In this document: piece by piece, positions 1-9,465 of the stretch
How the letters are laid out: each line of letters begins with the position of its first letter
How positions within the stretch are numbered: the first letter of the stretch is position 1
Assembly: GCA_030602885.1 (NCBI GenBank)
Contig: JAUVYV010000021.1
Location: forward strand, 1-63,673
Origin: Phycisphaerales bacterium
GTDB lineage: Bacteria; Planctomycetota; Phycisphaerae; Sedimentisphaerales; Anaerobacaceae
Reading direction: 5' to 3'
DNA: 63,673 bases
Program-made: the position numbers and the translations under genes
The notes under the pieces: generated by a model
Seen by the model: the letters and a program-made list of their open reading frames with translations, nothing else
What the model was told of the DNA's origin: nothing
The model's database searches: none

Positions 1-511
1 TCCGGCCACAGAGATTCAGTCAGCAGGTGTTCTCGACAAACATTCTTCACGAAGCAAGCTTCTTCAGAATGTTACGTCTTCGTCCACATGAGCTACGCTC
101 ATAATATGAGCTGACTGAATAATTATTGGGTGGCTTTGGGGCTTGCCTGGCGGCGAGGGTTGCCTCGGCAGAGCCGGCTCTTTAAGCGAGCTTATTCGCC
201 GTCTGCTGCCTTCGGCGTTGCGGCCGACTGCGTCGGCCTTGCCCCAAAGCTTAGAGCAGCTTCACATAGAGAGCAGGGAGATTTTTTGGGTTGACGGGTA
301 TGGGGAGCTGACATTTACTATTTTCTATTTACGATTTACTATTTGGTGTTTAATATTGGGTTGATATTCGCTTGGTTTGGCGGCCCCGGTGAGATAGGCA
401 AAGGCGGCCATCTCACCGGCGATTACTGATTTCGAGGGCAGGCGGGGTAAAGCGGGTAAATTGGTTTGGGTGGATGAGTTGATGGGTGAGAATAGTCTCA
501 GGGTGCGGGGA
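1..511. other. Gene-free left flank
   Basis: I see no credible coding region here. The stretch holds an inverted-repeat element near the left end. Around 143-250 there is a GC-rich segment of the same character as the intergenic repeats near 4.2 and 9.6 kb. At 435-455 a motif (TCGAGGGCAGGCGGGGT) recurs almost unchanged near 9798-9815. Around 310-360 there is AT-rich low-complexity sequence built on TTTACGATTTACT. Confidence 0.6.
14..120. repeat. Inverted-repeat element with nested palindrome
   Basis: ATTCAGTCAGC at 14-24 is matched exactly by its reverse complement GCTGACTGAAT at 110-120. Between them lies a compact nested palindrome at 39-73: AACATTCT, then GAAGC, two bases, GCTTC, then AGAATGTT. 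It could be a small mobile palindromic element or a remnant of insertion-sequence ends. No coding sequence is associated with it. Confidence 0.55.
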
Positions 512-3500
512 TTATTTTTTGTGCTTCGAGGTGGGTGTGGAAGCGGCGAGGAGGGAGTCGTAGTTGGCGAGGATGCGGGAGGCGGTGGTATGTGAGGCGA
601 ACATATCTTCGGCTTCCTTCTGGAGGCCCTGGAAGGTGGAGAGGATGTATTCAACATCGTTTCGTTTGATGCCGTAGAGGATGAAGTATGCGGCGTCGAG
701 CTCGGCCATGAGGTCGATACGTTCGGCGGGGTCCCATTTGTGGACGAGAGGTTTGAAACCGGCGGCCTCGGCGAATGAAATCATATCGTTGCTCGTACAA
801 GTCAGTTTCAAGACGCGGACGGAGATCCATTTTTCGAGGGTCTGCTTCTTGTCCCAAGGACATTTTTGTTTGTAGAAGGCCGGTTCAAAAGTAGGGAGTT
901 GGTTGATAATGAAATAGCTCAAGTTTACACCGCCAATCTTTTGACGGCAAACGAAGTCATAGGCAAAGGCATTGAGATTTGCGAGGAGGCAGGCCGTAAG
1001 ATGGGTGCTGATATCTTCACTTATGAAAATGAGAGGAGCGGAGTGCACCACACCAGAATAGGGGATGAACGCAGCAATCATCGTGCGTTGATTGGTTGGG
1101 CTGGTGACGTTCTTGAAGGCAATGGTCCTCGTTGTATCGCGCTCGCCAAGGGCGGTTCGAACATCGGACTCGTTGACCCACCATCTTGGTTCGACGGTGA
1201 ATTCGGGGTTTTGATGCTGGACGATAGAGGTTTCATCGGTTTGTCCCTGTCGCATCCAGTTTGACTCATCGATGATGACGCCCGCGGCGCGGTGGTCATA
1301 CATCTGGATCATCTTTGCTTCGTAGAGGGGGAGGAAGGTTTGTTTACGTTTTTTCCAGATGGGGCCTTGCCGTTTGAAGCCGTCGGCTTTGAGTTTTTCT
1401 GCGGTGTGGAATAATTCGGCAGCACCGCTTTGGTGAAACATAGTAAAAAACTTGATACCCCAGGGATTACCGCCCTGTTTCCTGGAATTGTTTATAAGGA
1501 CGGGGACGCGTTTGTAGATGTATTTTGTGATGTTGGCATCTCTTCTTGAGCGGAAGATGGGGCAGGTCTGGGTATTGGGATTGAGGAGCTTGAAGTCGCG
1601 AGCGGAGAGAGTGATATGGCGGCTTTCGGACTTTAGCTCATCCATTTGGCGAGCGAAAAAGACGAAGTCTGCGGTTTTGGATTTGTTTTTAGCTCCGCCG
1701 AATATAAGGACGGAGAATTTGTAGGAGCGGTGAACATCGGGGAAGACAGGGGCTTTGTTCTCGAAGTCGTAGAGTCCTGCGAGGGATTGGGTGTTGACGA
1801 GCCGGGCGAAGAAGTCTTTGTTTGTTTTGTCGGTGGCGATACCTGTGGGGACGAGCAGGCCTACGCGGCCTGTAGGAGAGACGATTGAATGGGCGAGTTC
1901 TGCGAAGACGGCATAGGTATTTATATCGCCTTTGCCAGTGAGGGGGAATCGGCCGCATTGGCGAACGTAAGTCATCAACTTTTCAGCGGACTCTTTAGCT
2001 TTGGTATAGCGTTCGTAGAGCGGGGGATTTTGTGTTTTGAGTTTTTCAATCAGACGTCGGCTCTCAGCAGCAGTGGGGGCTTCAAGAATATGGGGCGCTG
2101 AGGTGTCAAAGAATTCGCGGTTCTTGAGCGTAAATCTTTCCCAGGGCGGATTTCCGATGACGCAGTCGAAGCCGGGGTTTGGGCGGTTGAAGACATCGGG
2201 GAATTGCTTTTGCCAATCGAGTGCACGTGGGTGAACGTCCGGGTCTGAGATTAGGGAATTTCCGCAAACGATATTTTTTGAGAGGTCTGCGAGAGATTTC
2301 TCTTTGTTTGCCGTGTGAAGCCAGAGAGATAGCTGGGCGATTTCGACGGCTTCAGTGGATAGGTCAACGCCGAAGAGGTTGTCGTGGAGGATGAAGTCAG
2401 AGACTTTGTTTCGCAGCTTGTCGGCGAGTTTGTGGTCGTGGATGGAGAGGACGTCGATAATCTGTTCGTATTTTTCATCGAGGATATCGAAGGCGCGGAT
2501 GAGAAAGGCGCCGGAGCCGCAGGCGGGGTCAACGACCTTGATGTCGCGGAGTTCTTCGACAGCCCTTTGGGCGAAGGCGGAGACCCTGGATTTTTCAGTG
2601 GAGGCGTCGATTTGTGCGAGGTCGATGTTGAAATTTCTTTGGAGCGATTTTATTCTCTCATCGGCGATTGTTTTAACGGTGTTTGTTGCGATGAAGGTGG
2701 TGAATTCCGGGGGCGTGTAGTATATACCGCCTTTTTTTCGTTCGGCGGATTTACGCATTTTGCCGCGCGGTTTTTGGTCTTCCTTTGATTCGAACAATCC
2801 TGTCAGGCGGATTTTTTCTATGTCGTTGATGGACTTTTCGAAGAGGTGGCCGAGGACATCGACGTTGACTTCGTGGGCGAAGTCATAGCCGCCGACAGTC
2901 TTGAAGAAATCGGTCCAGTCATCGTCGAGCTGGAGGTTATCAACGTCGGGGTCTTCTCGGAAGAGGCCACCGTTATATGGAGGGATATCGCGGTTGGCAT
3001 TGCCCTCGTCGACGCTTCTAAACAGGTCGAGAAAATTCTGCCATCTGGGATTTGTAACTCTGGCGAACGGTGGTACATTTTCCCACGCTTGGCCGAGTGA
3101 TTTTGGAGGGAGCAGCTCGCGGTCTTCACAGAAGGCGATGAAGATTATGCGGTCGAGGAGTTTTTGTGTAATGCGGATGGCCTTATCGAGGGTGAAGTTA
3201 TATTCCGGCGAGAGAAGATGCATTATCAGTTTTTTTCGCTCGATGTCATAGCGGGCGTAAAGCTCATCGCCGACCTGGCGTTCGCGGGTGAGGCATTTTT
3301 GGAGCAAGGCGTCTGCGCGGGGAGTTCTGGCAAGGCCGTCAGGCAAAAGTCCGCCGCGGGCAAAGAGATAGTAGAACTGTTCGAATACTTCTGGTTTGCG
3401 GAGGCCCTTTAGGGTGAAGAGCTCGTAAACTCTGGGGGTTTGGCGGCGGTGGTAGAGGCGAAAACTGACGAAGTTTGAGACGATACCCCATGGACAGTCG

Positions 3501-3982
3501 GGGAGGGCATTGAGGTAGTCCCAGCATTGCTGGACAGCAGTTCGGCCATTGAAGCGGTCCTTGTCCAAGTTGGCGGTTGGGCCCTTGAGTTCGATGACTG
3601 CTCGCGGGGATAATTTGGTGGTTGATGCGAACTGGCCGATAGCGGCATCTGCCTGTCCGCTATTGACTGAGAACTTTGGCTTGAGGTCCCAGCGGTCCCT
3701 ATTGTCTGAGAATAGAACATAGCCGAGAGCGTTCCCGAATACGTCGGTAAGGAATTCACCTTCGAGGGAACTTTCTTTTTCTTCCGGGAGCTTTCCGGAT
3801 GATTCGAGGTCGGCCCATTTGCAGAGGATTTCGTGGGCGTGTTCGTAGTTCTTACCTTTTAGCAGGTTGTTGCGAGAGTCGGTGCGGAGGGAATTGGGCA
3901 AAAAGAGTGGGCGCGATCGCCTGGCCTCACCGTAGCGGGCCTTATTAAATTCCGGGAAAAGATGTTCGCCCTTAGCGGGCAT
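512..3982 (-). CDS. Type IIG-like restriction enzyme / DNA methyltransferase (Eco57I family)
   Basis: A single polypeptide of 1156 residues likely to combine DNA cleavage and adenine methylation. Near residues 110-133 it has the pattern DAAI followed by ELK, typical of a PD-(D/E)xK nuclease. Motif I of N6-adenine methylases (DPACGSGAF) is near residue 485 and the catalytic NPPW motif near 608. The C-terminal third (about 800-1156) would then carry target recognition, as in Eco57I-type enzymes. No separate specificity, methylase or restriction gene is seen beside it, consistent with a self-contained type IIG enzyme. The ATG at 3982 is followed by a plausible N-terminus, and the frame is intact to the TAA at 512. 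PglX-like phage-defence methylases share these methylase motifs, but no BREX genes are present and the nuclease pattern favours type IIG. Confidence 0.85.
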   Translation of the reverse strand: MPAKGEHLFPEFNKARYGEARRSRPLFLPNSLRTDSRNNLLKGKNYEHAHEILCKWADLESSGKLPEEKESSLEGEFLTDVFGNALGYVLFSDNRDRWDLKPKFSVNSGQADAAIGQFASTTKLSPRAVIELKGPTANLDKDRFNGRTAVQQCWDYLNALPDCPWGIVSNFVSFRLYHRRQTPRVYELFTLKGLRKPEVFEQFYYLFARGGLLPDGLARTPRADALLQKCLTRERQVGDELYARYDIERKKLIMHLLSPEYNFTLDKAIRITQKLLDRIIFIAFCEDRELLPPKSLGQAWENVPPFARVTNPRWQNFLDLFRSVDEGNANRDIPPYNGGLFREDPDVDNLQLDDDWTDFFKTVGGYDFAHEVNVDVLGHLFEKSINDIEKIRLTGLFESKEDQKPRGKMRKSAERKKGGIYYTPPEFTTFIATNTVKTIADERIKSLQRNFNIDLAQIDASTEKSRVSAFAQRAVEELRDIKVVDPACGSGAFLIRAFDILDEKYEQIIDVLSIHDHKLADKLRNKVSDFILHDNLFGVDLSTEAVEIAQLSLWLHTANKEKSLADLSKNIVCGNSLISDPDVHPRALDWQKQFPDVFNRPNPGFDCVIGNPPWERFTLKNREFFDTSAPHILEAPTAAESRRLIEKLKTQNPPLYERYTKAKESAEKLMTYVRQCGRFPLTGKGDINTYAVFAELAHSIVSPTGRVGLLVPTGIATDKTNKDFFARLVNTQSLAGLYDFENKAPVFPDVHRSYKFSVLIFGGAKNKSKTADFVFFARQMDELKSESRHITLSARDFKLLNPNTQTCPIFRSRRDANITKYIYKRVPVLINNSRKQGGNPWGIKFFTMFHQSGAAELFHTAEKLKADGFKRQGPIWKKRKQTFLPLYEAKMIQMYDHRAAGVIIDESNWMRQGQTDETSIVQHQNPEFTVEPRWWVNESDVRTALGERDTTRTIAFKNVTSPTNQRTMIAAFIPYSGVVHSAPLIFISEDISTHLTACLLANLNAFAYDFVCRQKIGGVNLSYFIINQLPTFEPAFYKQKCPWDKKQTLEKWISVRVLKLTCTSNDMISFAEAAGFKPLVHKWDPAERIDLMAELDAAYFILYGIKRNDVEYILSTFQGLQKEAEDMFASHTTASRILANYDSLLAASTPTSKHKK

Positions 3983-4228
3983 TTATAATCTCCATCCAAT
4001 TGCCAAAAACATGCATAGTATCGGAGCGCGAACAAGGGATATTCTATTGATGGAGTGTTATCAAGCAATGAAAAAACTGGTTTGTTGATACGAATTCTGA
4101 CGAGGAGAGCTTTTTCATGTGGGACGCTTATTTTACGGGTGCGGAGAAGGGGTATTAGAAGCTGAGAGGGGCACTGCGGAAGGCAGGCGGGGGGCGGGTG
4201 AATTTGGGAAAGTGTACCTCACGCGGGC

Positions 4229-4311
4229 AACCCGCCGGTGGAACCGGGGGCTATATATGTCGCCTGCGTCCGGCTTCGCTCTGGCGAGCTACGCCGGGAC
4301 AGGTGGCAGAC
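4229..4311. repeat. Dispersed palindromic repeat, copy A
   Basis: Contains ATATGTCGCCTGCGTCCGGC, continuing to CTTCGCTCT, and then AGCTACGCCGGGACAGGTGG. The two halves are imperfectly self-complementary (GTCCGGC...GCTC against GAGC...GCCGGGAC). The same two blocks occur at 9625-9708, separated there by an extra ~30 bases. Confidence 0.6.
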
Positions 4312-4630
4312 GAAGTGGGGGATTGTGGATTTGCGATTTACGATTGATGTGGGTCCTCTGTAGAGAAACCAGAGTAGTAGCGGGTCCCCGGTTTGCAAAT
4401 CCAATTTAGCTCACCCGCAGGGATCTCCGCTGCGCTGCGAGATTCGGCGGGAAGTGGATAGGGAGCGAGAGAATCCTGAGTGGCGGGATTTGTTTTGTGA
4501 TTTACTGAAGTCAAGTAAGAATGGGTCCTCTGTAGCTGGGCCGAGGTAGCATGGGTCCCGAGGATTCGGCGGGATGTGGAAGCAAGCAAAGCTTGCGGTT
4601 TTTTATAACCCGCGCAATAAAATTGCGGGG

Positions 4631-4711
4631 CTAAATATGTCGCCTGCGGGCCGGCGAAGTAGGGTAAGCGGGCCTTGCGTTTGCAACCCGCCGGTGAAAC
4701 CGGGGGCGAAA
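4631..4711. repeat. Dispersed repeat, partial copy C
   Basis: Carries CTAAATATGTCGCCTGCG and, about 40 bases later, AACCCGCCGGTGAAACCGGG followed by GGCGAAATA. These are the two modules of copy A in the opposite order. A further fragment (ACCGGGGGCTAAATATGA) lies at 48951-48968. Confidence 0.5.
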
Positions 4712-4738
4712 TAGTGGGCGGAAACGGTCAGTATTTAG

Positions 4739-4767
4739 TTGCGGGGGATTGGCTTATTTTGTATAAT
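4739..4767 (+). promoter_or_regulatory. Sigma-70-type promoter of the beta-helix gene
   Basis: TTGCGG (-35) and a perfect TATAAT (-10) are separated by 17 bases, about 70 bases upstream of the first start codon of the secreted beta-helix gene. Confidence 0.55.
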
Positions 4768-4835
4768 GGTGGGGCTGGGGGGCCAGTTGTAGAGAGTCGA
4801 AAGGAGAACAGGTGAGAAGGTGTGCAGGAGGACAG

Positions 4836-5291
4836 ATGGCTGATGGCAGAGGAGGGACTATTTATCAATCATTGGTTACTATGGCGGTGGTGGTATTGTT
4901 TTGTCTTTGCGGTGTTGCTGGGGCGGCTCCGGTGGGGCGTGTTATCAGCGGGTATGTACAGACGAGCGGCGGAGCGGGAGTCGGCGGGGTAGAGATGGCC
5001 GGTGATAACGGGGCGGGGTCGGCGGTAACCGGAGCTGATGGTGCTTATTCAGTGACGGTGCCTAATAACTGGAGTGGGACGATAACGGTTAGCAAAGCAG
5101 GTTGGCTTATAACGCCTGGGTCGAAAGTATACAGTAAGGTTCACGCGGATATCGCAAATGAGAATTATACGGCTTATCAGCCAACAATCAGCGGGTATGT
5201 CAAACAAGCTGACGGGACTGGACTTAGCGGGGTGAGTGTTTCAGCGAGCGGTGTTGGGGGGGACGACGACGAACGTGAGTGGGTATTATGA
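4836..5291 (+). pseudogene. N-terminal piece of a broken secreted repeat / beta-helix protein
   Basis: This is the start of a large exported protein now split into three reading frames. The ATG at 4836 is chosen because AGGAGG lies at 4826-4831; an upstream GTG at 4812 has no better support. Residues 1-30 form a signal peptide (hydrophobic core after IYQSL, ending near VAGA). Next come carboxypeptidase-regulatory-like repeats with the pattern ISGYV...GV...Y...VP..WSGT. The frame goes wrong at a run of seven G at 5256-5262: with six G the reading would continue smoothly into the next frame, where the repeat pattern resumes (TTTNVSGYYEI). Beyond the G run this frame reads a short meaningless tail to 5291. 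Either a real frameshift, slippage in the G tract, or a sequencing error explains it. Confidence 0.7.
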
Positions 5292-5907
5292 GATAGTCGT
5301 GCCTTATGATTGGAGCGGGACATTAGGGGCGAGTCTGAGCGGGTATGGTTTTACTGCGAAGAACTATTACAATGTTACAGCGGACCAAGTTGGCCAGAAC
5401 TTTACAGGATATCAGCCGGTCATATCGGGGGTTATAACTTCTTATAGCGAGGGGCTTGATGGAGTGACGTTGACGGCGAGCGGCGGCGGGTCTGCGGTGA
5501 CCGATGCTGGGGGTAGTTACGACCTTATCGTTCCCTACGGCTGGAGCGGGACCGTTACGCCTTCGAAGGGGGAATATATTTTTACGCCGGGAAATAAAGT
5601 TTATAGCAATGTCACAGCAGATACAGGGTCGCAGGGTTACACAGCTATTTTGCCGCCTGTTAATATATCGGGTTATGTGCGGGATAGTAATGGGATCGGA
5701 ATTGCGGGTGTGGATGTTGCGGCTGATAACGGCGGTGGGAGTGGTTTGAGCGATGCGAGCGGGTATTATTCGATAAGCGTGCCGTATGGCTGGTCCGGGA
5801 CGGTTATTGCGAATAAACAAAAATGGGGGATAACGCCGACAAGTTATTCTTACAGTAATTTGACAGGCAACCAAAACGATCAGGATTTTACCGCAGTTTA
5901 TATATAG
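5236..5907 (+). pseudogene. Middle piece: repeats continuing after the frameshift
   Basis: From about 5263 this frame continues the carboxypeptidase-regulatory-like repeat array of the preceding piece (three more units with VPY.WSGT). It ends at TAG 5905-5907. The next frame-matched codons, directly after the stop, read into the beta-helix segment, so the TAG is an in-frame interruption of one larger gene. The apparent start at 5236 overlaps the preceding piece and is not a convincing start. These repeats probably form small beta-sandwich stalks outside the cell. Function of the intact protein is unknown. Confidence 0.65.
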
Positions 5908-5910
5908 ATC

Positions 5911-8900
5911 TTGAATGTTGAGCCTGACGGGACTGGTGATTATGCGACGATCCAAATGGCGGTTGATGCGGCGGTGGCTGGGGACGAGGTAGTCTTGCAA
6001 GCAGGGACATATACCGGCGACGGGAACCGAGACATTGATTTTCTGGGCAAGGCGATAACTGTTCGCGGGGCAACGGGAGATGCAAATGACTGTATCATCG
6101 ACTGTCAAGGGACCGAAGCAGAGCCACATCGAGGATTCAAGTTTGTCAGCGGAGAAAATACAAATTCTGTTCTCGAGAGCCTGACTGTTAAAAATGGGTA
6201 TGGCCCTCAGGAAGACCCCGATGGCAATGGACATTTCTTTTCGATGGGTGGCGCTGTTTATTGCCATTTGGCCAGCCCTACTATTAATAATTGCGTTTTT
6301 ATAAACAATGCCTGCAACACCTTTGGCAGCGGAATATATAATTACCAAAGTAATGCCGTTATTAGTAATTGTATTTTTGCTGGCAATTCTGGGAGTTCAG
6401 GAGGAGGAATTTGCAATTGGACCAGCAATGTAATTATAAGCAATTGCGATTTTGAGAATAACTCGGCAAATAACGGGGCGGGAATTTATAATCACGTATG
6501 TAGTCCTGAGATTACCAAATGCACTTTCATAAACAACAACGCCGATCTTTATGGTGGCGGGGGAATTACAAACCACAGCAGCAATCCGGATATAACGGGC
6601 TGTGTCTTTTTCAATAATTCTGCAAATCGTGGCGGTGGGATTTACAACAGCTCTTCGGTCGTTTCCGAAATAGTCAATTGTAGCTTCATTAACAATACCG
6701 CCTCATCGGGCGGCGGAATTTATAATGGCAGCTACTATTGCAGATCCGATCTGGAAAGCTGTATAGTCTGGAATAATATACCCAACCAGATCTCCGGCTC
6801 TTCTACCGCTGTTTACTCCGACATCGAAGGCGGCTTCAGCGGAGAAGGCAACATTAATGTCGATCCCGAATTCGTTGACAGTTACCACATTTCAGCAACC
6901 TCACCCTGTATAGATTCGGGTATCCCCAATTACGTCGCCGAGCCGGGCGAAACGGATATTGATGGCGACCCGCGGGTAATGGTCAGGATTGATATGGGAG
7001 CAGATGAGGTTTCGAGCGGTACTTCGCCTTTGTTAATAATAACACCGGGCATTTTGGATTTTGAAGTGCAGGGTTTGAGTTCGCCTCCGCAACCGCAGTA
7101 TGTGTCAATCAGAAATTACGGGGCGGAAGTGTTGAACTGGCAGATATCGGAACCAAGTCAGTGCGACTGGCTCAGTGTGTTTCCCGCGATGGGACAGGTC
7201 TATACCGGCGAAAGCAACGACGTTGAAATAACCGTCAATCTAAATACGGCTGGATATGGAACGCATAGCTGCCAGTTGCAGGTTACGGCTCCAGATGCAG
7301 AGAACAGCCCACAGGTGGTAACGGTGAATTTAGAAGTTCTTGGGCCGCAGGTCGGGGTGAATAATGATTACTTTTATTTTACGGCTTATGGGAAAAGCGA
7401 TCCGTGTGTTGCGGGGCAGGAGCTGGTAATCAGCAATACGGGATTTGATACGCTTAACTGGCATGTAGAGATACCGAACGATTGTAACTGGTTAAGCGTG
7501 AGTCCGGCGGCGGGGCAGGTCACGGACGGCAACAGCGTTATTATGCTGACGGTAGATCCGAATAAGGCGGCGGAGTATGGGTACAATTACTGCACATTTA
7601 ATATTGTCGATGCGAATGCGTCGAATAGCCCGGTTGCGGCAACAGCGCGGCTGACTGTTTATGGGCCGAGTTTGCATGTCAGTCCGCGGGGCTTGCAGAT
7701 TTACACCGAGAGGAACACAAAGGCTGAAAATACGTTTGAAATCAGAAATACCGGCTATGATGTCCTGCACTGGCAGGTAGAAGCCCCGAACGACTGCAAC
7801 TGGTTAGAGGGGGTGGAGCCGTTGAGCGGAGAATGCACGGCAGGGGAAGCCGATACGGTAACGGTAAGAGTTGATGCTAACGGGCTGGATGACAATGTGT
7901 ATCGCACGTGGCTTTCAATCCAGTCGCCGGAATCGCAGGCGTGGAGTATCGAGGTGTCTTTAGTTGTTTATTCGCCCAATGATATCCACGTGCCGGGCGA
8001 TTATCCAACCATCCAGGCGGCGATTGACGCCGCGGCGATAGGCGACGTCATTATTGTTCACCCGGGCAAATACGCGGGGTTTTACGTTGATAAACCAGCT
8101 CTTACGATTCAGAGTATCGAGCCGGAAAATGCGGCGATTATTGCGGCGACAATAATCGAAACAGCTGCGACAATTGGCGAATGGACAAGTGGTGTTGACT
8201 GTGTAAGTGTTCGCGGGTTTTCGTTTACTCGCCCTTGTCCTTCGTATTTTTATCCCGGCCTTTCTTATGCGATTAAATTATCCGGAGGTTCTGCTGTTAT
8301 AGAGAATTGTGTTGTGAAGAATCTTTCCTATGACTTGGATAAATACTACTCCGGCTTGGTAATAATTGAACAGAACAGGGCAATCGGCAAAGTGCTCATC
8401 AAAAACTGCCTCATAAGTTGTAACTATAAGTTGCTCAGCATGTATCAGAGGAGTATGCCGGCAATTGAAATGTATAACGCAAGTGCAGAAATCAGCAATT
8501 GTACAATTGCGTACAACCTGGGGAATTTGGACGGAGATGTGACTGATGAGACTTCGGGATTACTGATATCTGCGAGTGATGTGGTGATAGAGAATACCAT
8601 TTTGTGGGGAAATGTTTCGGACTACGACAGCCAGATATTGATATACAATGCTTCGACAGAGCCAAACCCGGAAAATTCGGAAGTTATAATATCCAATTGC
8701 AATGTACAGGGAGGTATCAATGGGGTCATGGTTTTTCCTGATCCGAATCAAATAGCACCGGGGACATTACTCTGGGATTCAAACAATATCGATGTCGATC
8801 CGTGTTTTGTGCGGGCGGTCTGTTGGGATGACAACAACACGCCTGAGGATGCAAATGATGATTTGCTGATGGGTGGGGATTATCATTTGAAAAGTGCTGC

Positions 8901-9465
8901 GGGGCGTTGGGAATGGAATGAGTTTATCGATATGGATGCGCAGGGGGATGGATTTCTCGATATGCGGGATTTTGCGGTATTGGCGGAGGAATGGCAAAAG
9001 ACGAGTGCGGTGCAAGATATCCCCGGGACACCATTCCTTTATTATCCATATTTGCGTGCAGACATTGATAACAGCGGAGTTGTGGATGTGTGTGACCTGG
9101 TGATATTCTGCGGGGGTTACCTTGCCGATTATAATGAGGGGCGGTGGGTTTATGACGATGTGAATAGCGCTTGTATTGACGCGGGGGATCCCGAGGCGAA
9201 TTGGACCGGTGAGTTGTGGCCTCATGGTAAGCGTGTGAATATGGGTGCGTATGGTGGGACGGCTGAGGCGAGTATGTCGATGGATGAGAGCGGCAATATA
9301 GCGGATATGGACGGGGACGACTGCGTGAATTTTGTGGATTTTGCGGAAGTCGGGCGGCGTTGGGGCGAAGATATTATGCCGATGAAGGAGGACCTTGACG
9401 GGGACGGCGTTGTTGGATTGATGGATGTGATGATATTCAGCGAGGAGTGGCTGGGTGGAGGGTAA
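5911..9465 (+). CDS. Secreted parallel beta-helix protein with dockerin-type C-terminus (main part)
   Basis: 1184 residues read from a TTG with no ribosome site, directly after an in-frame TAG, so this is best seen as the body of the gene starting at 4836. Residues about 1-370 form a right-handed parallel beta-helix (GDYATIQ.AVDAA start and many NC.F.NN turns). About 375-690 are three BACON-like or Ig-like modules (repeated pattern W.SVSP..G). About 690-960 is a second beta-helix, again opening with DYPTIQAAIDAA. Dockerin-like calcium loops occur twice: near 1000-1070, and at the C-terminus (DMDGDDCVNFVDF and DLDGDGVVGLMDV). Such proteins are typical of planctomycete secretomes and may bind or cleave polysaccharide. 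No catalytic residues can be assigned. If the breaks are real, export would fail, because the signal peptide is on another piece. Confidence 0.75.
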   Translation: MNVEPDGTGDYATIQMAVDAAVAGDEVVLQAGTYTGDGNRDIDFLGKAITVRGATGDANDCIIDCQGTEAEPHRGFKFVSGENTNSVLESLTVKNGYGPQEDPDGNGHFFSMGGAVYCHLASPTINNCVFINNACNTFGSGIYNYQSNAVISNCIFAGNSGSSGGGICNWTSNVIISNCDFENNSANNGAGIYNHVCSPEITKCTFINNNADLYGGGGITNHSSNPDITGCVFFNNSANRGGGIYNSSSVVSEIVNCSFINNTASSGGGIYNGSYYCRSDLESCIVWNNIPNQISGSSTAVYSDIEGGFSGEGNINVDPEFVDSYHISATSPCIDSGIPNYVAEPGETDIDGDPRVMVRIDMGADEVSSGTSPLLIITPGILDFEVQGLSSPPQPQYVSIRNYGAEVLNWQISEPSQCDWLSVFPAMGQVYTGESNDVEITVNLNTAGYGTHSCQLQVTAPDAENSPQVVTVNLEVLGPQVGVNNDYFYFTAYGKSDPCVAGQELVISNTGFDTLNWHVEIPNDCNWLSVSPAAGQVTDGNSVIMLTVDPNKAAEYGYNYCTFNIVDANASNSPVAATARLTVYGPSLHVSPRGLQIYTERNTKAENTFEIRNTGYDVLHWQVEAPNDCNWLEGVEPLSGECTAGEADTVTVRVDANGLDDNVYRTWLSIQSPESQAWSIEVSLVVYSPNDIHVPGDYPTIQAAIDAAAIGDVIIVHPGKYAGFYVDKPALTIQSIEPENAAIIAATIIETAATIGEWTSGVDCVSVRGFSFTRPCPSYFYPGLSYAIKLSGGSAVIENCVVKNLSYDLDKYYSGLVIIEQNRAIGKVLIKNCLISCNYKLLSMYQRSMPAIEMYNASAEISNCTIAYNLGNLDGDVTDETSGLLISASDVVIENTILWGNVSDYDSQILIYNASTEPNPENSEVIISNCNVQGGINGVMVFPDPNQIAPGTLLWDSNNIDVDPCFVRAVCWDDNNTPEDANDDLLMGGDYHLKSAAGRWEWNEFIDMDAQGDGFLDMRDFAVLAEEWQKTSAVQDIPGTPFLYYPYLRADIDNSGVVDVCDLVIFCGGYLADYNEGRWVYDDVNSACIDAGDPEANWTGELWPHGKRVNMGAYGGTAEASMSMDESGNIADMDGDDCVNFVDFAEVGRRWGEDIMPMKEDLDGDGVVGLMDVMIFSEEWLGGG

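Larger units (their letters stand above)
3983..4738. other. Long intergenic region rich in dispersed repeats
   Basis: No gene is supported. The stretch is a patchwork of short repeated pieces: GGGTCCTCTGTAG near 4350 and again near 4524, GATTCGGCGGGA near 4441 and 4563, and ACCCGCCGGTG(G/A)AACCGGGGGC at 4229-4251 and 4685-4707. Relatives occur after the beta-helix gene (about 9.6 kb) and near 48.95 kb. Short frames here look like chance readings of GC-rich repeat sequence. Confidence 0.6.

Noticed and set aside
5323-6348. A 341-codon minus-strand open frame
   Set aside because: It is antisense to the beta-helix protein, has no domain features, and its length reflects GC-biased shadow reading.
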